Shown: positions 52,102 to 63,035, counted from the stretch's first letter. The stretch is DNA of 64,000 nucleotides from an uncultured delta proteobacterium (GCA_903843965.1 CAIMRY010000025.1:68622-132621), one strand, 5' to 3'. Numbers and translations: made by a program. Notes: generated by a model not told the origin, from the letters alone.

Positions 52102-53316
52102 CTACAAAATCGCGTTGAACAAGAAGCCCACGAGCAGGATGCCCACGCCCACCACGCCCACGAAAACGAAAATCAGCCGCAGCTTGAGCACCTTGCGCAG
52201 GATGACCATTTCCGGCAGGGAAAGCGCGATGACGCTCATCATGAAGGCCAGAACGGTGCCGAGCGCCGCGCCCTTTTCCAGCAGGGCCTGGACCACGGGC
52301 ACGATGCCTGCGGCGTTGGAATACATGGGGATGCCGATGAGCACGGCCACGGGCACGCTCCACCAGGCGTCCTTGCCCATGATGGCGGCCAGGAAGCCCT
52401 CCGGCACGTAGCCGTGGATGCCCGCGCCCACGGCGATGCCCGCCAGCACCCAGGGCCAGACCTTGCCCACGATGTCGCGCACGGCAACGGCCCCGGCGTC
52501 CAGCCTGCCTGCCCAGGTGAGTTCCGGAACGTCCGCCTCGTCGCCCCCATCGGCAGTCGTCGTGCGCATCTCCAGCACCCAGTCCTCCACGTGGCGCTCC
52601 ATGTTCAGCTTGCCGATGACAAAACCCGCCACCATGGCCACCACAAGGCCGGTGCCCATATAGATGGCCGCCACCTTCCAGCCCAGCAGGCCATACAGCA
52701 GCACCACGGCGATCTCGTTGACCATGGGCGCGGAGATGAGAGAGGAGAAGGTCACGCCCAGCGGCACCCCGGCCCCGAGGAAGCCGATGAACAACGGCAC
52801 GGCCGAGCAGGAGCAGAACGGGGTGACAGTGCCCAAAAGCGCGGCCAGCACGTTGCCCAGGAACTCGCTTTTGCCCGCCAGCACGCGCCGGGTGCGCTCC
52901 GGGGTGAAGAAGCTGCGCACGATGCCCACGCCAAAGACCACCAGGGCGAGCAGCATGAGCACCTTGGGCGTGTCGTACAGGAAGAACTCCACGCTGCTGG
53001 CCAGGCGCGAGCCCGGCTCCAGGCTGAACATGCGGAAGGTGACGTACCGGGCCATGCCCGGCAGGTGGTAGTAGAGGTTCGCCCAGATGATGAGCGCTGC
53101 GGTGGTGAGGCCGAGCTTGCCCGGCAGGCTGCTGGGCGGGGCCAGGGCCTCGGCCTGGATCTGGGCGCGGGCCTCGCGCCTGGCGGCCAGGGCGAGCTTG
53201 CGCTGTTCGCGGATGGTCAGGGGCCGGTCCGGTTTCGGGTCCTGGCCCGAGCCCTTCCGCTGGCAGGCGCACCCGCCCCCCAGGTCGATGGGCTGCAACG
53301 GCTTCTGCGGCTTCAT
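52102..53316 (-). CDS. ArsP-like permease (DUF318/COG0701)
   Basis: 404 residues; the ATG overlaps the arsC stop (ATGA). The N-terminal cytosolic part has a Cys pair (GGGCACQRK). Eight or so helices follow, with the family motif TPFCSCSAVPLFIGFLGAGV and a second half GIPMYSNAAGIVPV. Family members export trivalent organoarsenicals or other substrates. Two adjacent inorganic-arsenic genes support a metalloid role. The substrate is not determined. Confidence 0.82.
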   Translation of the reverse strand: MKPQKPLQPIDLGGGCACQRKGSGQDPKPDRPLTIREQRKLALAARREARAQIQAEALAPPSSLPGKLGLTTAALIIWANLYYHLPGMARYVTFRMFSLEPGSRLASSVEFFLYDTPKVLMLLALVVFGVGIVRSFFTPERTRRVLAGKSEFLGNVLAALLGTVTPFCSCSAVPLFIGFLGAGVPLGVTFSSLISAPMVNEIAVVLLYGLLGWKVAAIYMGTGLVVAMVAGFVIGKLNMERHVEDWVLEMRTTTADGGDEADVPELTWAGRLDAGAVAVRDIVGKVWPWVLAGIAVGAGIHGYVPEGFLAAIMGKDAWWSVPVAVLIGIPMYSNAAGIVPVVQALLEKGAALGTVLAFMMSVIALSLPEMVILRKVLKLRLIFVFVGVVGVGILLVGFLFNAIL

Positions 53317-53795
53317 GCGCTCTCCTTGGTGTTCGTGCTGGCGTCGTTCTTTCGTGCGTCAATCCAGGCCAGGACCGCCTTCTCGATCTCGTCGCGCACG
53401 GCGCGCACCTGGGCCAGCTTCTCCTCCTGCGAGGCCGTCCCCTCGGCCAGGATGGCGCCGGGGTCGTCGAAGCTCCAGCGCTCCGTCACCTGCACGCCGG
53501 GCACAAAGGGGCACAGCCCGGCGGCCTTGGTGCACACGGTGATGACCACGTCGAAGCTCTGGCCGCGGGCGGCCAGTTCGGCCACGGCCTCGGCCACGAG
53601 CTTGGTGCGCTTGCGCGAGATGTCGATGCCGCGCTCGGCCATGACGGCCACGGCAAGCGGGTTCATGGGCGCTGGTTCTATTCCGGCGCTGTGGGCCTCG
53701 TACAGGCCGGGCGCGAGGTGGTCAAGCAGGGCCTCGGCCATCTGGCTGCGGGCGGAGTTCTGGCCGCAGACGAACAGGACGCGGGTTTTTTCCAT
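53313..53795 (-). CDS. arsC: Thioredoxin-coupled arsenate reductase ArsC
   Basis: 160 residues with AAAGGAG before the ATG. It belongs to the low-molecular-weight tyrosine phosphatase fold: CGQNSAR (C10-x5-R16) is the anion loop, and the resolving pair C88 and C95 (VCTKAAGLC) marks the thioredoxin-linked type. It reduces arsenate to arsenite for export by Acr3. Thioredoxin-fold genes lie in the same operon, a self-contained electron supply. Confidence 0.93.
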   Translation of the reverse strand: MEKTRVLFVCGQNSARSQMAEALLDHLAPGLYEAHSAGIEPAPMNPLAVAVMAERGIDISRKRTKLVAEAVAELAARGQSFDVVITVCTKAAGLCPFVPGVQVTERWSFDDPGAILAEGTASQEEKLAQVRAVRDEIEKAVLAWIDARKNDASTNTKESA

Positions 53796-53824
53796 GATCT
53801 GACTCCTTTGGGCGGGTGGGTGGC

Positions 53825-54289
53825 TCAGGGATTGGCGGCGGCAGGGCCGCAACAGTCCGGCGCGCCGGCGGGCCGTGGCGGCGGGGAGCCGTCCGCGCCC
53901 GGGAGCGCTGCCCGACGCATGGCCCGGCGCATGGCCCGGCGCAGGGTCTTGATCTCGGGGTCGTCCTCCAGCCAGGCGGGCAGGGCCGCCAGCATGGCCC
54001 GGACATAGGGCGAGGCCCGGCGGGAAGCGGAATCCAGACCGGAAGCGGAATCCGGGCCTGCGGCCAGGCGGTAGTGCACCCAGGAGCCAACCTTGCGGCC
54101 CTGGATGAGCCCGGCGTCGACCAGCACCTTGAGGTGCCTGGACACCGTGGGCTGGGCCAGGCCCAGCAGCCCGATTATCTCGCAGGCGCACATCTCGCAG
54201 GCGCACCCCTCGCGCGCCTCCAGCATCTTGAGCACCTTGACCCGGCCCGGGTCGGACAAGGCCTTCATGACATTCACCAGTTCGCGCAT
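53825..54289 (-). CDS. arsR: ArsR-family transcriptional repressor
   Basis: 154 residues with AGGGAGG before the ATG. The winged helix has a doubled Cys site (CACEMCACEI) just before the recognition region (AQPTVSRHLKVLVDAGLI), in the place where ArsR proteins bind As(III). The C-terminal half is unusually long and ends in a vicinal Cys pair (PDCCGPAA), a possible extra As ligand. It is the first gene of the ars operon and should repress from the dyad upstream. Confidence 0.92.
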   Translation of the reverse strand: MRELVNVMKALSDPGRVKVLKMLEAREGCACEMCACEIIGLLGLAQPTVSRHLKVLVDAGLIQGRKVGSWVHYRLAAGPDSASGLDSASRRASPYVRAMLAALPAWLEDDPEIKTLRRAMRRAMRRAALPGADGSPPPRPAGAPDCCGPAAANP

Positions 54290-54396
54290 GGTCCCTCCCT
54301 GCAGCCGTTCGCGCCCGCACAGCACGCGCCCCTCGCGCAAGGCTGGCCGGGCTCGCCAAAGCTGGCGCAGCCCGCTGGCGCTGCTGTTGTGATATA

Positions 54397-54425
54397 GCAA
54401 TATGGCGATGTGTCCATATTGTCAA
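54397..54425 (-). promoter_or_regulatory. ars promoter with ArsR-type operator
   Basis: On the minus strand TTGACA (54420-54425) and TATTGC (54397-54402) are 17 bp apart. A perfect 8-bp inverted repeat CAATATGG..CCATATTG (54398-54421) fills the space between them, so a bound repressor would block RNA polymerase. It starts about 110 bp before arsR. The rest of the gap to wrbA (to 54734) shows nothing certain. Confidence 0.75.
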
Positions 54426-54734
54426 CCCCGCCACACGATCCTGCGCAAAATGCTTTTGGGTTGGGCGCACACGAAACGAGCGCCCCGGCTTCGCCACGCC
54501 CGGCGACACGCTTTGCGCGCGCCGCAGCAGCAGAGCGCAGGCGCGGCCCAAAAGGCGGAGGAACCCGGCGGAGAAGAACGCCGCCGCCACGCGCACGACG
54601 GGTGGTCACGGGAGCGGCTTCAACGCACCACCTTTCCTGCCTTCGCACTGGACAAATCCGGGCAATGCTCCTACTACATAATCAGGAATCATCCCCAGTT
54701 GAACAAACCGCCCTGAGCACATCAGGAGGAACGC

Positions 54735-55346
54735 ATGAAATTCGCCATCGTCTTCTACTCCATGTATGGACACATCCACACCATGGCCCAGGCCGCGGCA
54801 GAGGCCGCGCGCGAGGTGCCGGGAACAGACGCGGCCCTCTACCGCGTGCCCGAGACCCTGACCGACGACGTGCTCGGCAAGATGGGCGCGCTGGACGCGG
54901 CCAAATCCATGGCCGGGGTCGCCCTGGCCACCCCGGACGTGCTGGCCGAAGCCGACGCCATCCTCTTTGGCACGCCCACGCGCTTCGGCAACATGTGCGG
55001 CCAGATGCGCCAGTTCTTGGATTCCACCGGCGGCCTGTGGATGAAGGGCGCGCTGGTGGGCAAGCCCGGAGGCGTGTTCGCAAGCTCCGGCACCCAGCAC
55101 GGCGGCCAGGAGTCCACCATCCTCACCTTCATCCCCACCTTGTTGCACCAGGGCATGATCGTGGTGGGCCTGCCCTACTCCTTCCAAGGCCAGATGGGCG
55201 TGGACGAGATCGTGGGCGGCTCGCCCTACGGGGCCAGCACCATCGTCGGACACGACGGCTCGCGCATGCCGAGCCAGCGCGACCTGGACGGCGTGCGCTA
55301 CCAGGCCAGGCACTTGGCGGGCATCGCCCACAAGCTCTCGGCCTAG
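54735..55346 (+). CDS. wrbA: NAD(P)H:quinone oxidoreductase WrbA
   Basis: 203 residues with AGGAGG before the ATG. It is a flavodoxin-like protein with the FMN loop YSMYGHIHTMA and the second loop TPTRFGNMCGQMRQFLD; GTQHGGQESTIL and GLPYSF are typical of WrbA. It reduces quinones by two electrons and thereby limits superoxide. It precedes the cytochrome and oxidase genes, consistent with an oxygen-defence setting. Confidence 0.93.
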   Translation: MKFAIVFYSMYGHIHTMAQAAAEAAREVPGTDAALYRVPETLTDDVLGKMGALDAAKSMAGVALATPDVLAEADAILFGTPTRFGNMCGQMRQFLDSTGGLWMKGALVGKPGGVFASSGTQHGGQESTILTFIPTLLHQGMIVVGLPYSFQGQMGVDEIVGGSPYGASTIVGHDGSRMPSQRDLDGVRYQARHLAGIAHKLSA

Positions 55347-55397
55347 CCGCCTCTTCTTTCGTCGCAACGTTTACATCATATTCAACGGAGGCACCCC

Positions 55398-55721
55398 ATG
55401 AAACTGACCCTGCCCCTCATCCTGGCCCTGTCCCTGGCCCTGTTCTCCCTGGCCCTGGCCGCCGACCCCGCAGCCAGCCCCGCAGACGCCGCCCAGACCC
55501 TGTTCAACGCCAAATGCGCCAGCTGCCACGGCAAGGACGGCAGCAAGACCATCCTGAGCAAGCCCGTCAAGGGCCTCTCCGCCGACGCCTTCACCACGAA
55601 GATGAAGGGCTACAAGGCCAAGACCTACGGCGGAACCAAGAAGGCCACCATGGAGAAGTCCGCCGCCGACCTGTCCGACGCCGACATCAAGGCCCTGGCG
55701 GTCTTTGTCGCCAAGCTGTAA
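55398..55721 (+). CDS. Periplasmic c553-like cytochrome c, copy 1
   Basis: 107 residues with GGAGG before the ATG. A signal peptide (ending ALAAD) precedes a class I cytochrome c with CASCH and a likely Met ligand near the C-terminal half (KKATMEK). It closely resembles the next cytochrome, so it is a duplication. It probably carries electrons to the oxidase or other periplasmic partners. Confidence 0.88.
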   Translation: MKLTLPLILALSLALFSLALAADPAASPADAAQTLFNAKCASCHGKDGSKTILSKPVKGLSADAFTTKMKGYKAKTYGGTKKATMEKSAADLSDADIKALAVFVAKL

Positions 55722-55746
55722 CGCCCTAGACCCAGCGGGAGCGCAC

Positions 55747-55814
55747 ATTCCCCTGGAAACCGCCGGGGAATCGCGCCATATCTCTACGTAGCCGCCCCCC
55801 TGGCGGGGGCGGCT
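55747..55814 (+). other. Two hairpins between the cytochrome genes
   Basis: ATTCCCC/GGGGAAT (55747-55771) and a perfect 10-bp stem AGCCGCCCCC/GGGGGCGGCT with a 5-nt loop (55790-55814). No T-run follows, so they more likely stabilise the first cytochrome mRNA or reduce read-through than stop transcription fully. Confidence 0.6.
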
Positions 55815-55860
55815 TGAACCACCACACGCCGCCCGGAACCGCCCATTTGAGGAGGAACTC

Positions 55861-56166
55861 GTGAAGAAGCTCGCCCTGGCCTTCGCCCTGGCCGTCATAC
55901 TCGCCGCTGCGGCCCTCGCCGCCGACGCGCCTGACGGCAAGGCCCTGTTCACCAAATGCGCGGGCTGCCACGGAACCGACGGCGCCACGACCGCCCTGGG
56001 CAACAAGGCCCTCAAGGGCCTATCGGCGGACACCATCGCCAAGGCCCTGGCCGGGTACAAGGCCAAGACCTTCGGAGGCGCAAAGAAGGGCATGATGGAG
56101 GCCCAGGCCTCCCGCCTCTCCGACGCCGAAATCAAGGCCCTGGCCGCATACATCAGCACGCTGTAG
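55861..56166 (+). CDS. Periplasmic c553-like cytochrome c, copy 2
   Basis: 101 residues with a GTG start preceded by GAGGAGG. A signal peptide (ending ALAAD) precedes CAGCH and a Met-rich site (KKGMMEAQ). It aligns well with copy 1, including the common KALKGLSAD and YKAKTFGG blocks. The sco gene starts four bases after its stop, so it belongs to the oxidase operon and is a likely electron donor to it. Confidence 0.88.
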   Translation: MKKLALAFALAVILAAAALAADAPDGKALFTKCAGCHGTDGATTALGNKALKGLSADTIAKALAGYKAKTFGGAKKGMMEAQASRLSDAEIKALAAYISTL

Positions 56167-56170
56167 GACC

Positions 56171-57136
56171 ATGCTGCGATACGCTTCCGCCCGAACCACG
56201 GCGCTCGGCCTCGCCCTGGCCGCCGCCCTGCTGCTTTCACCTGCGGCAGGGCTGGCGCACATGGTCAACACTACGGGCGACGCCACGAACAACGTTACGG
56301 ACAACGCGCACAACCACGATGACACCGTTGCCGCCCCCGCCGGAACCGCAGCCTCCCTGGCTGGCCCGGCGGGGGCGGCACAGGTGGGCGCGCCACTGGT
56401 GGGCGTTTCAGAACGCCTGAGCCAGCAGGCGGACCTGGACGCGGTCTTCGCGGGCGAAGACGGCGCGAAGCTGCGCCTGCGCGACCTGGTGACCATGCCC
56501 ACGCTGCTTGCGCCGGTGTATTTTTCCTGCCCCAACGAGTGCAATGTGCTGCTGGGAAGCCTGGCCACCGCCTTGCCCCAGGTGGGACTAAAGCCCGGCG
56601 TGGATTACCAGATCCTCGCCGTGTCCTTCAACGACCACGACACCCCGGCCACCGCCGCCAAGCGCAAGGGCGACTTCCTGAACGCCGCGACCCTGGCCGC
56701 GCAGTCGACAGGATCAGCGGGCTTCCCCCCGCAGGCTTGGCGCTTTCTCACCGGCGACGAGCAGAACATCCGCCGCCTCATGGACTCCATCGGCTTCGGC
56801 TTCCAGCGCAAGGGCGACGACTTCGTGCACACCGTGGTCCTCGTGGCGCTCTCGCCCTCGGGCAAGATCACGCGCTACCTCTACGGCATCCGGCCCCTGC
56901 CCTTTGACCTGGCCATGGCCGCCACCGAGGCCGCCGGGGGCAAGACCGGGCTCTCGGTGACGCGCGCCGTGGCCATGTGCTACACCTACGACCCGCAAGG
57001 CCGCAGGTACGTCTTCAACATCATGAAGGTCACGGGCGCGGGCGTGCTCGCGGCCCTGGGGCTGTTCGGGCTGTTTTTGGCCTTTGGCGGCAAGAAGCGC
57101 GCAAGGCCCCCGAAAGGCCCGCAGCCCAAGGCCTGA
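56171..57136 (+). CDS. SCO1/SenC copper chaperone for cytochrome oxidase
   Basis: 321 residues. An N-terminal signal or anchor is followed by a thioredoxin-like domain with the copper-binding CxxxC (FSCPNEC, C120 and C124) and His in FVHTVVL. A C-terminal membrane helix (GVLAALGLFGLFLAFGG) and basic tail follow. SCO proteins deliver copper to the CuA site of subunit II. The extra C-terminal helix is unusual for SCO1. It lies directly upstream of subunit I. Confidence 0.88.
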   Translation: MLRYASARTTALGLALAAALLLSPAAGLAHMVNTTGDATNNVTDNAHNHDDTVAAPAGTAASLAGPAGAAQVGAPLVGVSERLSQQADLDAVFAGEDGAKLRLRDLVTMPTLLAPVYFSCPNECNVLLGSLATALPQVGLKPGVDYQILAVSFNDHDTPATAAKRKGDFLNAATLAAQSTGSAGFPPQAWRFLTGDEQNIRRLMDSIGFGFQRKGDDFVHTVVLVALSPSGKITRYLYGIRPLPFDLAMAATEAAGGKTGLSVTRAVAMCYTYDPQGRRYVFNIMKVTGAGVLAALGLFGLFLAFGGKKRARPPKGPQPKA

Positions 57137-57191
57137 CCGCCGTCATCCACCAGCCGCCCGCCGCCCGCCCATTCATGCGACAGGAGAGCAC

Positions 57192-58881
<1,690 letters not shown>

Positions 58882-58889
<8 letters not shown>

Positions 58890-59580
58890 TTCCGGCCAGA
58901 TGGATAATTCCGGCCAGATGGACGCACTTGGCCCAATGACCAAGACAGGCCCGACGGCTGAACACAACGCGACCCAGGCCCACGCGCCCCACCCCAAGGA
59001 CTACCACGCCGCCAAGATGGGCATGTGGCTGTTCCTGTTCACGGAAATCCTGCTTTTCGGCGGGTTGTTCCTGCTCTACGCCAGCTACCGCATGCGCTTC
59101 CCCCAGGCCTTCCACGCCGGTGGGCAAACGCTCGATGTGTTCATCGGCGGGCTCAACACCGTGGTGCTCATCACCTCCAGCCTCACGGTGGCCATGAGCA
59201 TCACGGCGCTGCGGCGCGGAGAAATCATCCGCTGCCTGTGGCTTCTGTCCTTCACCGTGGCCTGCGCGGGCGCGTTCATGATCAACAAGACCATCGAATG
59301 GGCGGCCAAGTTCCACCACGGGCTCATCCCCGGCTCGGAGCACATGGCCGCGCTGCCCCACGGCCAAAGCGTGTTCTACGGGCTGTACTTCGCCATGACC
59401 GGCCTGCACGGCATCCACGTGGTCATCGGCGCCAGCCTGCTGGTCTGGGTCATGCTGCTCATCAAGCGCGGCAAGGTCACGGCAGCGGACTTTGTGCTGC
59501 TGGAAAACGCCGGGCTGTACTGGCACATCGTGGATATTGTGTGGATCTTCCTCTTTCCCCTGTTTTACCTCATCTCCTAG
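58882..59580 (+). CDS. Haem-copper oxidase subunit III
   Basis: 232 residues if started at the ATG overlapping the end of subunit I; a second ATG at 58900 is equally good because the first 18 bases (MDNSGQ) are duplicated. Five helices and the subunit III patterns are present (FTEILLFGGLFLLYASYR, GLHGIHVVIGA, WHIVDIVWIFLFPLFYL). It supports assembly and proton uptake by subunit I. Confidence 0.9.
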
Positions 59581-59589
59581 GGGGCCCAC

Positions 59590-59913
59590 ATGACGACCTC
59601 GACAGGCATGACAGACAAGCACGGCGCGCACGAAGCGCAACACGGCCCCTTGAGCTACAGGCTGCTCCTCGGCATCTGGCTCGGGCTCATGGCTCTGACG
59701 GCCACCACCATCACCGCCACCAGGATCGATCTGGGCTTCCTGAACGTGGTGGCGGCCATGGGCATCGCCAGCGCCAAGGCCGGGCTGGTGATCTTCTTCT
59801 TCATGCACCTGAAGTACGAAAACCGGCTCATCAAGGGCATGGCGCTCACGGCCTTCGTCATCCTAGCCATCGCCATCGGGCTCACCTTCGTGGACGTAGG
59901 CTACAGGTACTAG
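59590..59913 (+). CDS. Haem-copper oxidase subunit IV (prokaryotic)
   Basis: 107 residues with three hydrophobic helices and the conserved KAGLVIFFFMHLKYENRLIK segment of bacterial subunit IV (COX4_pro). It lies between subunits III and II, with short spacers of about ten bases. Confidence 0.88.
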   Translation: MTTSTGMTDKHGAHEAQHGPLSYRLLLGIWLGLMALTATTITATRIDLGFLNVVAAMGIASAKAGLVIFFFMHLKYENRLIKGMALTAFVILAIAIGLTFVDVGYRY

Positions 59914-59923
59914 GAGCGACGAC

Positions 59924-61309
59924 ATGAGCGCAGCAGTCATCTCTACAGCCGGCCAAGCCGTGGCCGCAGGCGGCCAGGTAGTGGCCACCGCCCACCCCGG
60001 CAATCTCGTCAACGTCGTGGCGGCGGTGGACAACACCTTCCTGTTGATCTTCGGCATCTCGGCCGCGCTGCTTGTGCTCATCACCGCAGCCATGGTCTAT
60101 TTCGTCATCCGCTACAGCCGCAAGAATAACCCTGTCCCGGCGGACTTTTCGAACAACCTCTGGGCCGAGGTCATCTGGATCGTGCTGCCCACGCTGCTGG
60201 TGCTGGGCATGTTCTGGTCCGGCTGGCACAGCTACCGCGCCCTGCGCGACGCCCCCGCCGACGCCCTGGAGATCAAGGTCCTGGCCCGCATGTGGGCCTG
60301 GGACTTCGAGTACCCGGACGGACGCCACAGCGGCACCCTGGTTGTGCCCATGGGCATGCCGGTCAAGCTTTCGCTGACGAGCAAGGACGTGATCCACGGG
60401 TTCTTCGCCCCGGCCTTCCGCCTCAAGATCGACACCGTGCCGGGCATGACCAGCCACGGCTGGTTCCGGGCCGACAAGGCGGGCGAGTACGTCATCTTCT
60501 GCTCGGTCTACTGCGGCGTGGGCCACGCCAAGATGCTCTCGGCCATCAAGGCCGTGAGCCAAGCCGACTACGACCGCTTCCTGGCCGAGAAGCCGACGGC
60601 TGGCGGGCACGCGGGCAAGGCGCTCCTGGACGCCAAGGGCTGCCTGGGCTGCCACAGCCTGGACGGAACCGAGTCCGTGGGGCCCACGCTCAAGGGCGTG
60701 TACGGGCGCATGGGCGTGTTCGTGGTGCCCGGGGCCAAGGGCGGGGAAAAGCGCCTGAAGCTCGACGAGGCCGGGCTCAAGGCCGTCATCATGGAGCAGC
60801 GCCCCTGGCGGGTGAAGGGCTTTGAGCCGGTGATGCCGAGCTACGCCGACCAGATGACGCCCGAGGAGCTGGCCAAGATCGTTGGCTTTTTGAAAAACGG
60901 CGACGCGTCCGGCCAGGCTGCGGCAACGGTCGAGGCCGCCGCCACGCAGGAGCAGGGCCGCGCCCTGGCCGAGGCCCAGGGCTGCCTGGGCTGCCACTCC
61001 ACCGACGGCGGCCAGATCGTGGGCCCGAGCTTCAAGGGCCTCTACGGCAGACCGAGCACGGCCAAGGACAAGGCCCCGGTGGACCAGGCCTTTGTGCAGG
61101 CGCTCTTGCAGGACCCCGCCGCGCGCCTGGGCAGGGCCTCGACCATGCCCGCCTACCCGGACCTGACCGGGGCCGAGCGCCGGAAGCTGGTCCTGTTCCT
61201 GAAGTCCCTGGGGTCCGCACCTGGAATCAAGTCCGGAAAGGAGCCCGGCATGGACCACGGAATGGAGCACGGCGCGGGACACGACGCGGCAGCCGGGGCG
61301 CACCAGTGA
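59924..61309 (+). CDS. Haem-copper oxidase subunit II with two c-type haems
   Basis: 461 residues. Two membrane helices (about 38-62 and 84-100) precede the CuA cupredoxin domain, with ligands H158, C193, C197, H201 and M204 (CSVYCGVGHAKM). Two cytochrome c domains follow, with CLGCH at 240-244 and 354-358. The C-terminus is His/Met-rich (PGMDHGMEHGAGHD), perhaps for copper. Subunit II with two haems is known from the cc(b/o)o3 oxidase of Desulfovibrio vulgaris. It accepts electrons from periplasmic cytochromes. Confidence 0.95.
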   Translation: MSAAVISTAGQAVAAGGQVVATAHPGNLVNVVAAVDNTFLLIFGISAALLVLITAAMVYFVIRYSRKNNPVPADFSNNLWAEVIWIVLPTLLVLGMFWSGWHSYRALRDAPADALEIKVLARMWAWDFEYPDGRHSGTLVVPMGMPVKLSLTSKDVIHGFFAPAFRLKIDTVPGMTSHGWFRADKAGEYVIFCSVYCGVGHAKMLSAIKAVSQADYDRFLAEKPTAGGHAGKALLDAKGCLGCHSLDGTESVGPTLKGVYGRMGVFVVPGAKGGEKRLKLDEAGLKAVIMEQRPWRVKGFEPVMPSYADQMTPEELAKIVGFLKNGDASGQAAATVEAAATQEQGRALAEAQGCLGCHSTDGGQIVGPSFKGLYGRPSTAKDKAPVDQAFVQALLQDPAARLGRASTMPAYPDLTGAERRKLVLFLKSLGSAPGIKSGKEPGMDHGMEHGAGHDAAAGAHQ

Positions 61310-62217
61310 GACGCGCCGTTTCCGCCGCCGTTTCCGCTCTCCACGATCTGGCCGCCCGCGATCTGGCAGCGTTGTTCCGGCCGCGCATCGGCCTTTTGGC
61401 CGCAGCCGGAACCTGCGCCGGGTACGTGACGCACGCCGCCGCACAGGGCGGACTGGCGCGCGGCCTGGGCAGCGGGCTTGCCTGGGCCGCAGCCGGGGCC
61501 CTGCTGTTGTCCTGCGGCTGCTCGACCCTGAACCAGGTGCAGGAGCGGCGCGAGGACGCGGCCATGCAGCGCACGAAATTCCGGCCCCTGCCCGCCGGAC
61601 GTCTGGGCGTGGGCCCGGCCCTGGCCGCCGGGCTGTTCTGCCTGGCCTGCTCTGCGGCGCTTCTGGCCGCCACGCCGGGCGGGTGGGCCGCCTCGGCCCT
61701 GGTCCCGCTCACCGTCGCCGTGTACAACGGCCTGTACACGCCGCTGAAGAAGCGCACGTCCCTGGCCATGCTCGTGGGCGGGCTGGCTGGCGCGCTGCCG
61801 CCCGTGCTCGGCTGCGTGGCCGCCGGTGGGCCGCCCTTGGCCCCGCGCGCGCTGCTGCTGGCGGCGGTGTTCTACGCCTGGCAGGTGCCGCACTTCTGGC
61901 TGTTCGCCCGGCTGAACCGGGCCGACTACGAGGCCGCCGGCTTTCTGACCCCGCACCACGGGGTTGGCCGGGCAGGCGCGCACGGGGCCCTGGCCCTGTG
62001 GATCGTCTGCTACGGCGCGCTGATGCTGCTCCTGCCCGCCTTCGGGCTGGTGGGGACCGAACTGACCAAATGGCTGGTGACGGGCCTGGCCCTGGCCCTT
62101 GTGGGCGCGGCCTGGCCCCTTGTGACGTGCGAACGCCTGGGCTTCGCCCTGGTCAACGCCTCCCTGGCGCTGCTGCTGGCGCTGCTGACCGCCGACGCCC
62201 TGCGCGGCGCGGCCTGA
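61306..62217 (+). CDS. ctaB: Protohaem IX farnesyltransferase (haem O synthase)
   Basis: 303 residues, GTG start overlapping the subunit II stop (GTGA). Seven to nine helices are present, with the UbiA-family Asp-rich motif NQVQERREDAAMQRT, then YTPLKKRT and WQVPHFW. It converts haem B to haem O. No ctaA follows, so the oxidase probably uses haem O/B. Confidence 0.9.
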   Translation: MRRAVSAAVSALHDLAARDLAALFRPRIGLLAAAGTCAGYVTHAAAQGGLARGLGSGLAWAAAGALLLSCGCSTLNQVQERREDAAMQRTKFRPLPAGRLGVGPALAAGLFCLACSAALLAATPGGWAASALVPLTVAVYNGLYTPLKKRTSLAMLVGGLAGALPPVLGCVAAGGPPLAPRALLLAAVFYAWQVPHFWLFARLNRADYEAAGFLTPHHGVGRAGAHGALALWIVCYGALMLLLPAFGLVGTELTKWLVTGLALALVGAAWPLVTCERLGFALVNASLALLLALLTADALRGAA

Positions 62218-62241
62218 CCCCCCATCCCCAAGGAGCCCCCC

Positions 62242-62673
62242 ATGATCATGTGGATCCATCCCGTCCTGCAGACCCTGGCCCTGGCCCTCTCGCTGTACGT
62301 CCTGGCCCTGGGCTGGGTGCGTTTCTCCTTCGCCCACCTGGGCAAAAAGGGCGTGGTCTTCGCCTGGAAGCGGCACGTGCTGCTGGGCAAGATCGTGCTC
62401 TGCGTCTGGGCGCTCGACTTCGCCATCGGGCTGGGCGCGGCGTGGTGGGGCTGGCAGACCGTGTTCATCACCGGCGCGCACTATAAGGTGGGCCTGGCCA
62501 TGTTGCCGCTCATCGCCTTCGGCCTGGCCTCCGGCCTGGCCATGGACCGGGTCAAGGCCAAGCGCACGGCCCTGCCCCTGGCCCACGGCGCGTTCAACGC
62601 CCTGCTTGTGCTGCTGGCGCTGTACCAGCTCTTCACCGGCATCCTCATCCTGCGCGACATGGTCCTGGGCTAG
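62242..62673 (+). CDS. Four-helix membrane protein (DUF4079-like)
   Basis: 143 residues. Four hydrophobic segments and His residues near the ends of helices (WIHPVLQ, WKRHVLLGK, GAHYKVG, LAHGAF) resemble the DUF4079/cytochrome b561-like families; haem binding is possible. It is the last gene of the oxidase operon, 24 bp after ctaB, and may help assemble the oxidase. Confidence 0.7.
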   Translation: MIMWIHPVLQTLALALSLYVLALGWVRFSFAHLGKKGVVFAWKRHVLLGKIVLCVWALDFAIGLGAAWWGWQTVFITGAHYKVGLAMLPLIAFGLASGLAMDRVKAKRTALPLAHGAFNALLVLLALYQLFTGILILRDMVLG

Positions 62674-63035
62674 GTCGGAGAAAACGCCCCAGCGTCCACC
62701 TTGTGAGCCTGCTCCGGGGTGCGCCGCCGCGTGGCCCTCACCCCTCCAGTGCGACAGGGAAGCGGGCGCGGGCCGGGTGGAGAGCCGCCGCGCCGCAGGC
62801 AGGGGGGCAAACGCTCCGGGGCGCTCCCAGCGATCCAGGCCGCCGGGGAATGCCCTGCGCGCAGCCTGCCGCGCCGCAAGCCCCTCCCCAAAGCATTCCC
62901 GGCCAGAGACAGACAAAGGGCCGCAGCCTACCTCCCCCAGATAACGGCAGCGGCCCTCCCCCGGAAAACGGCGGCGGCCCCCGCGTTGCCGCAGGAGCCG
63001 CTCGTTTTGAATGGCTTTGCGTCAGTTTAGAGACA
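62674..63035. other. Non-coding convergent gap
   Basis: 362 bp between the end of the oxidase operon and the leftward cytochrome gene. The only structure seen is GGGCCGC/GCGGCCC (62918-62956), a wide-loop inverted repeat without a T-run. No gene was recognised. Confidence 0.5.
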
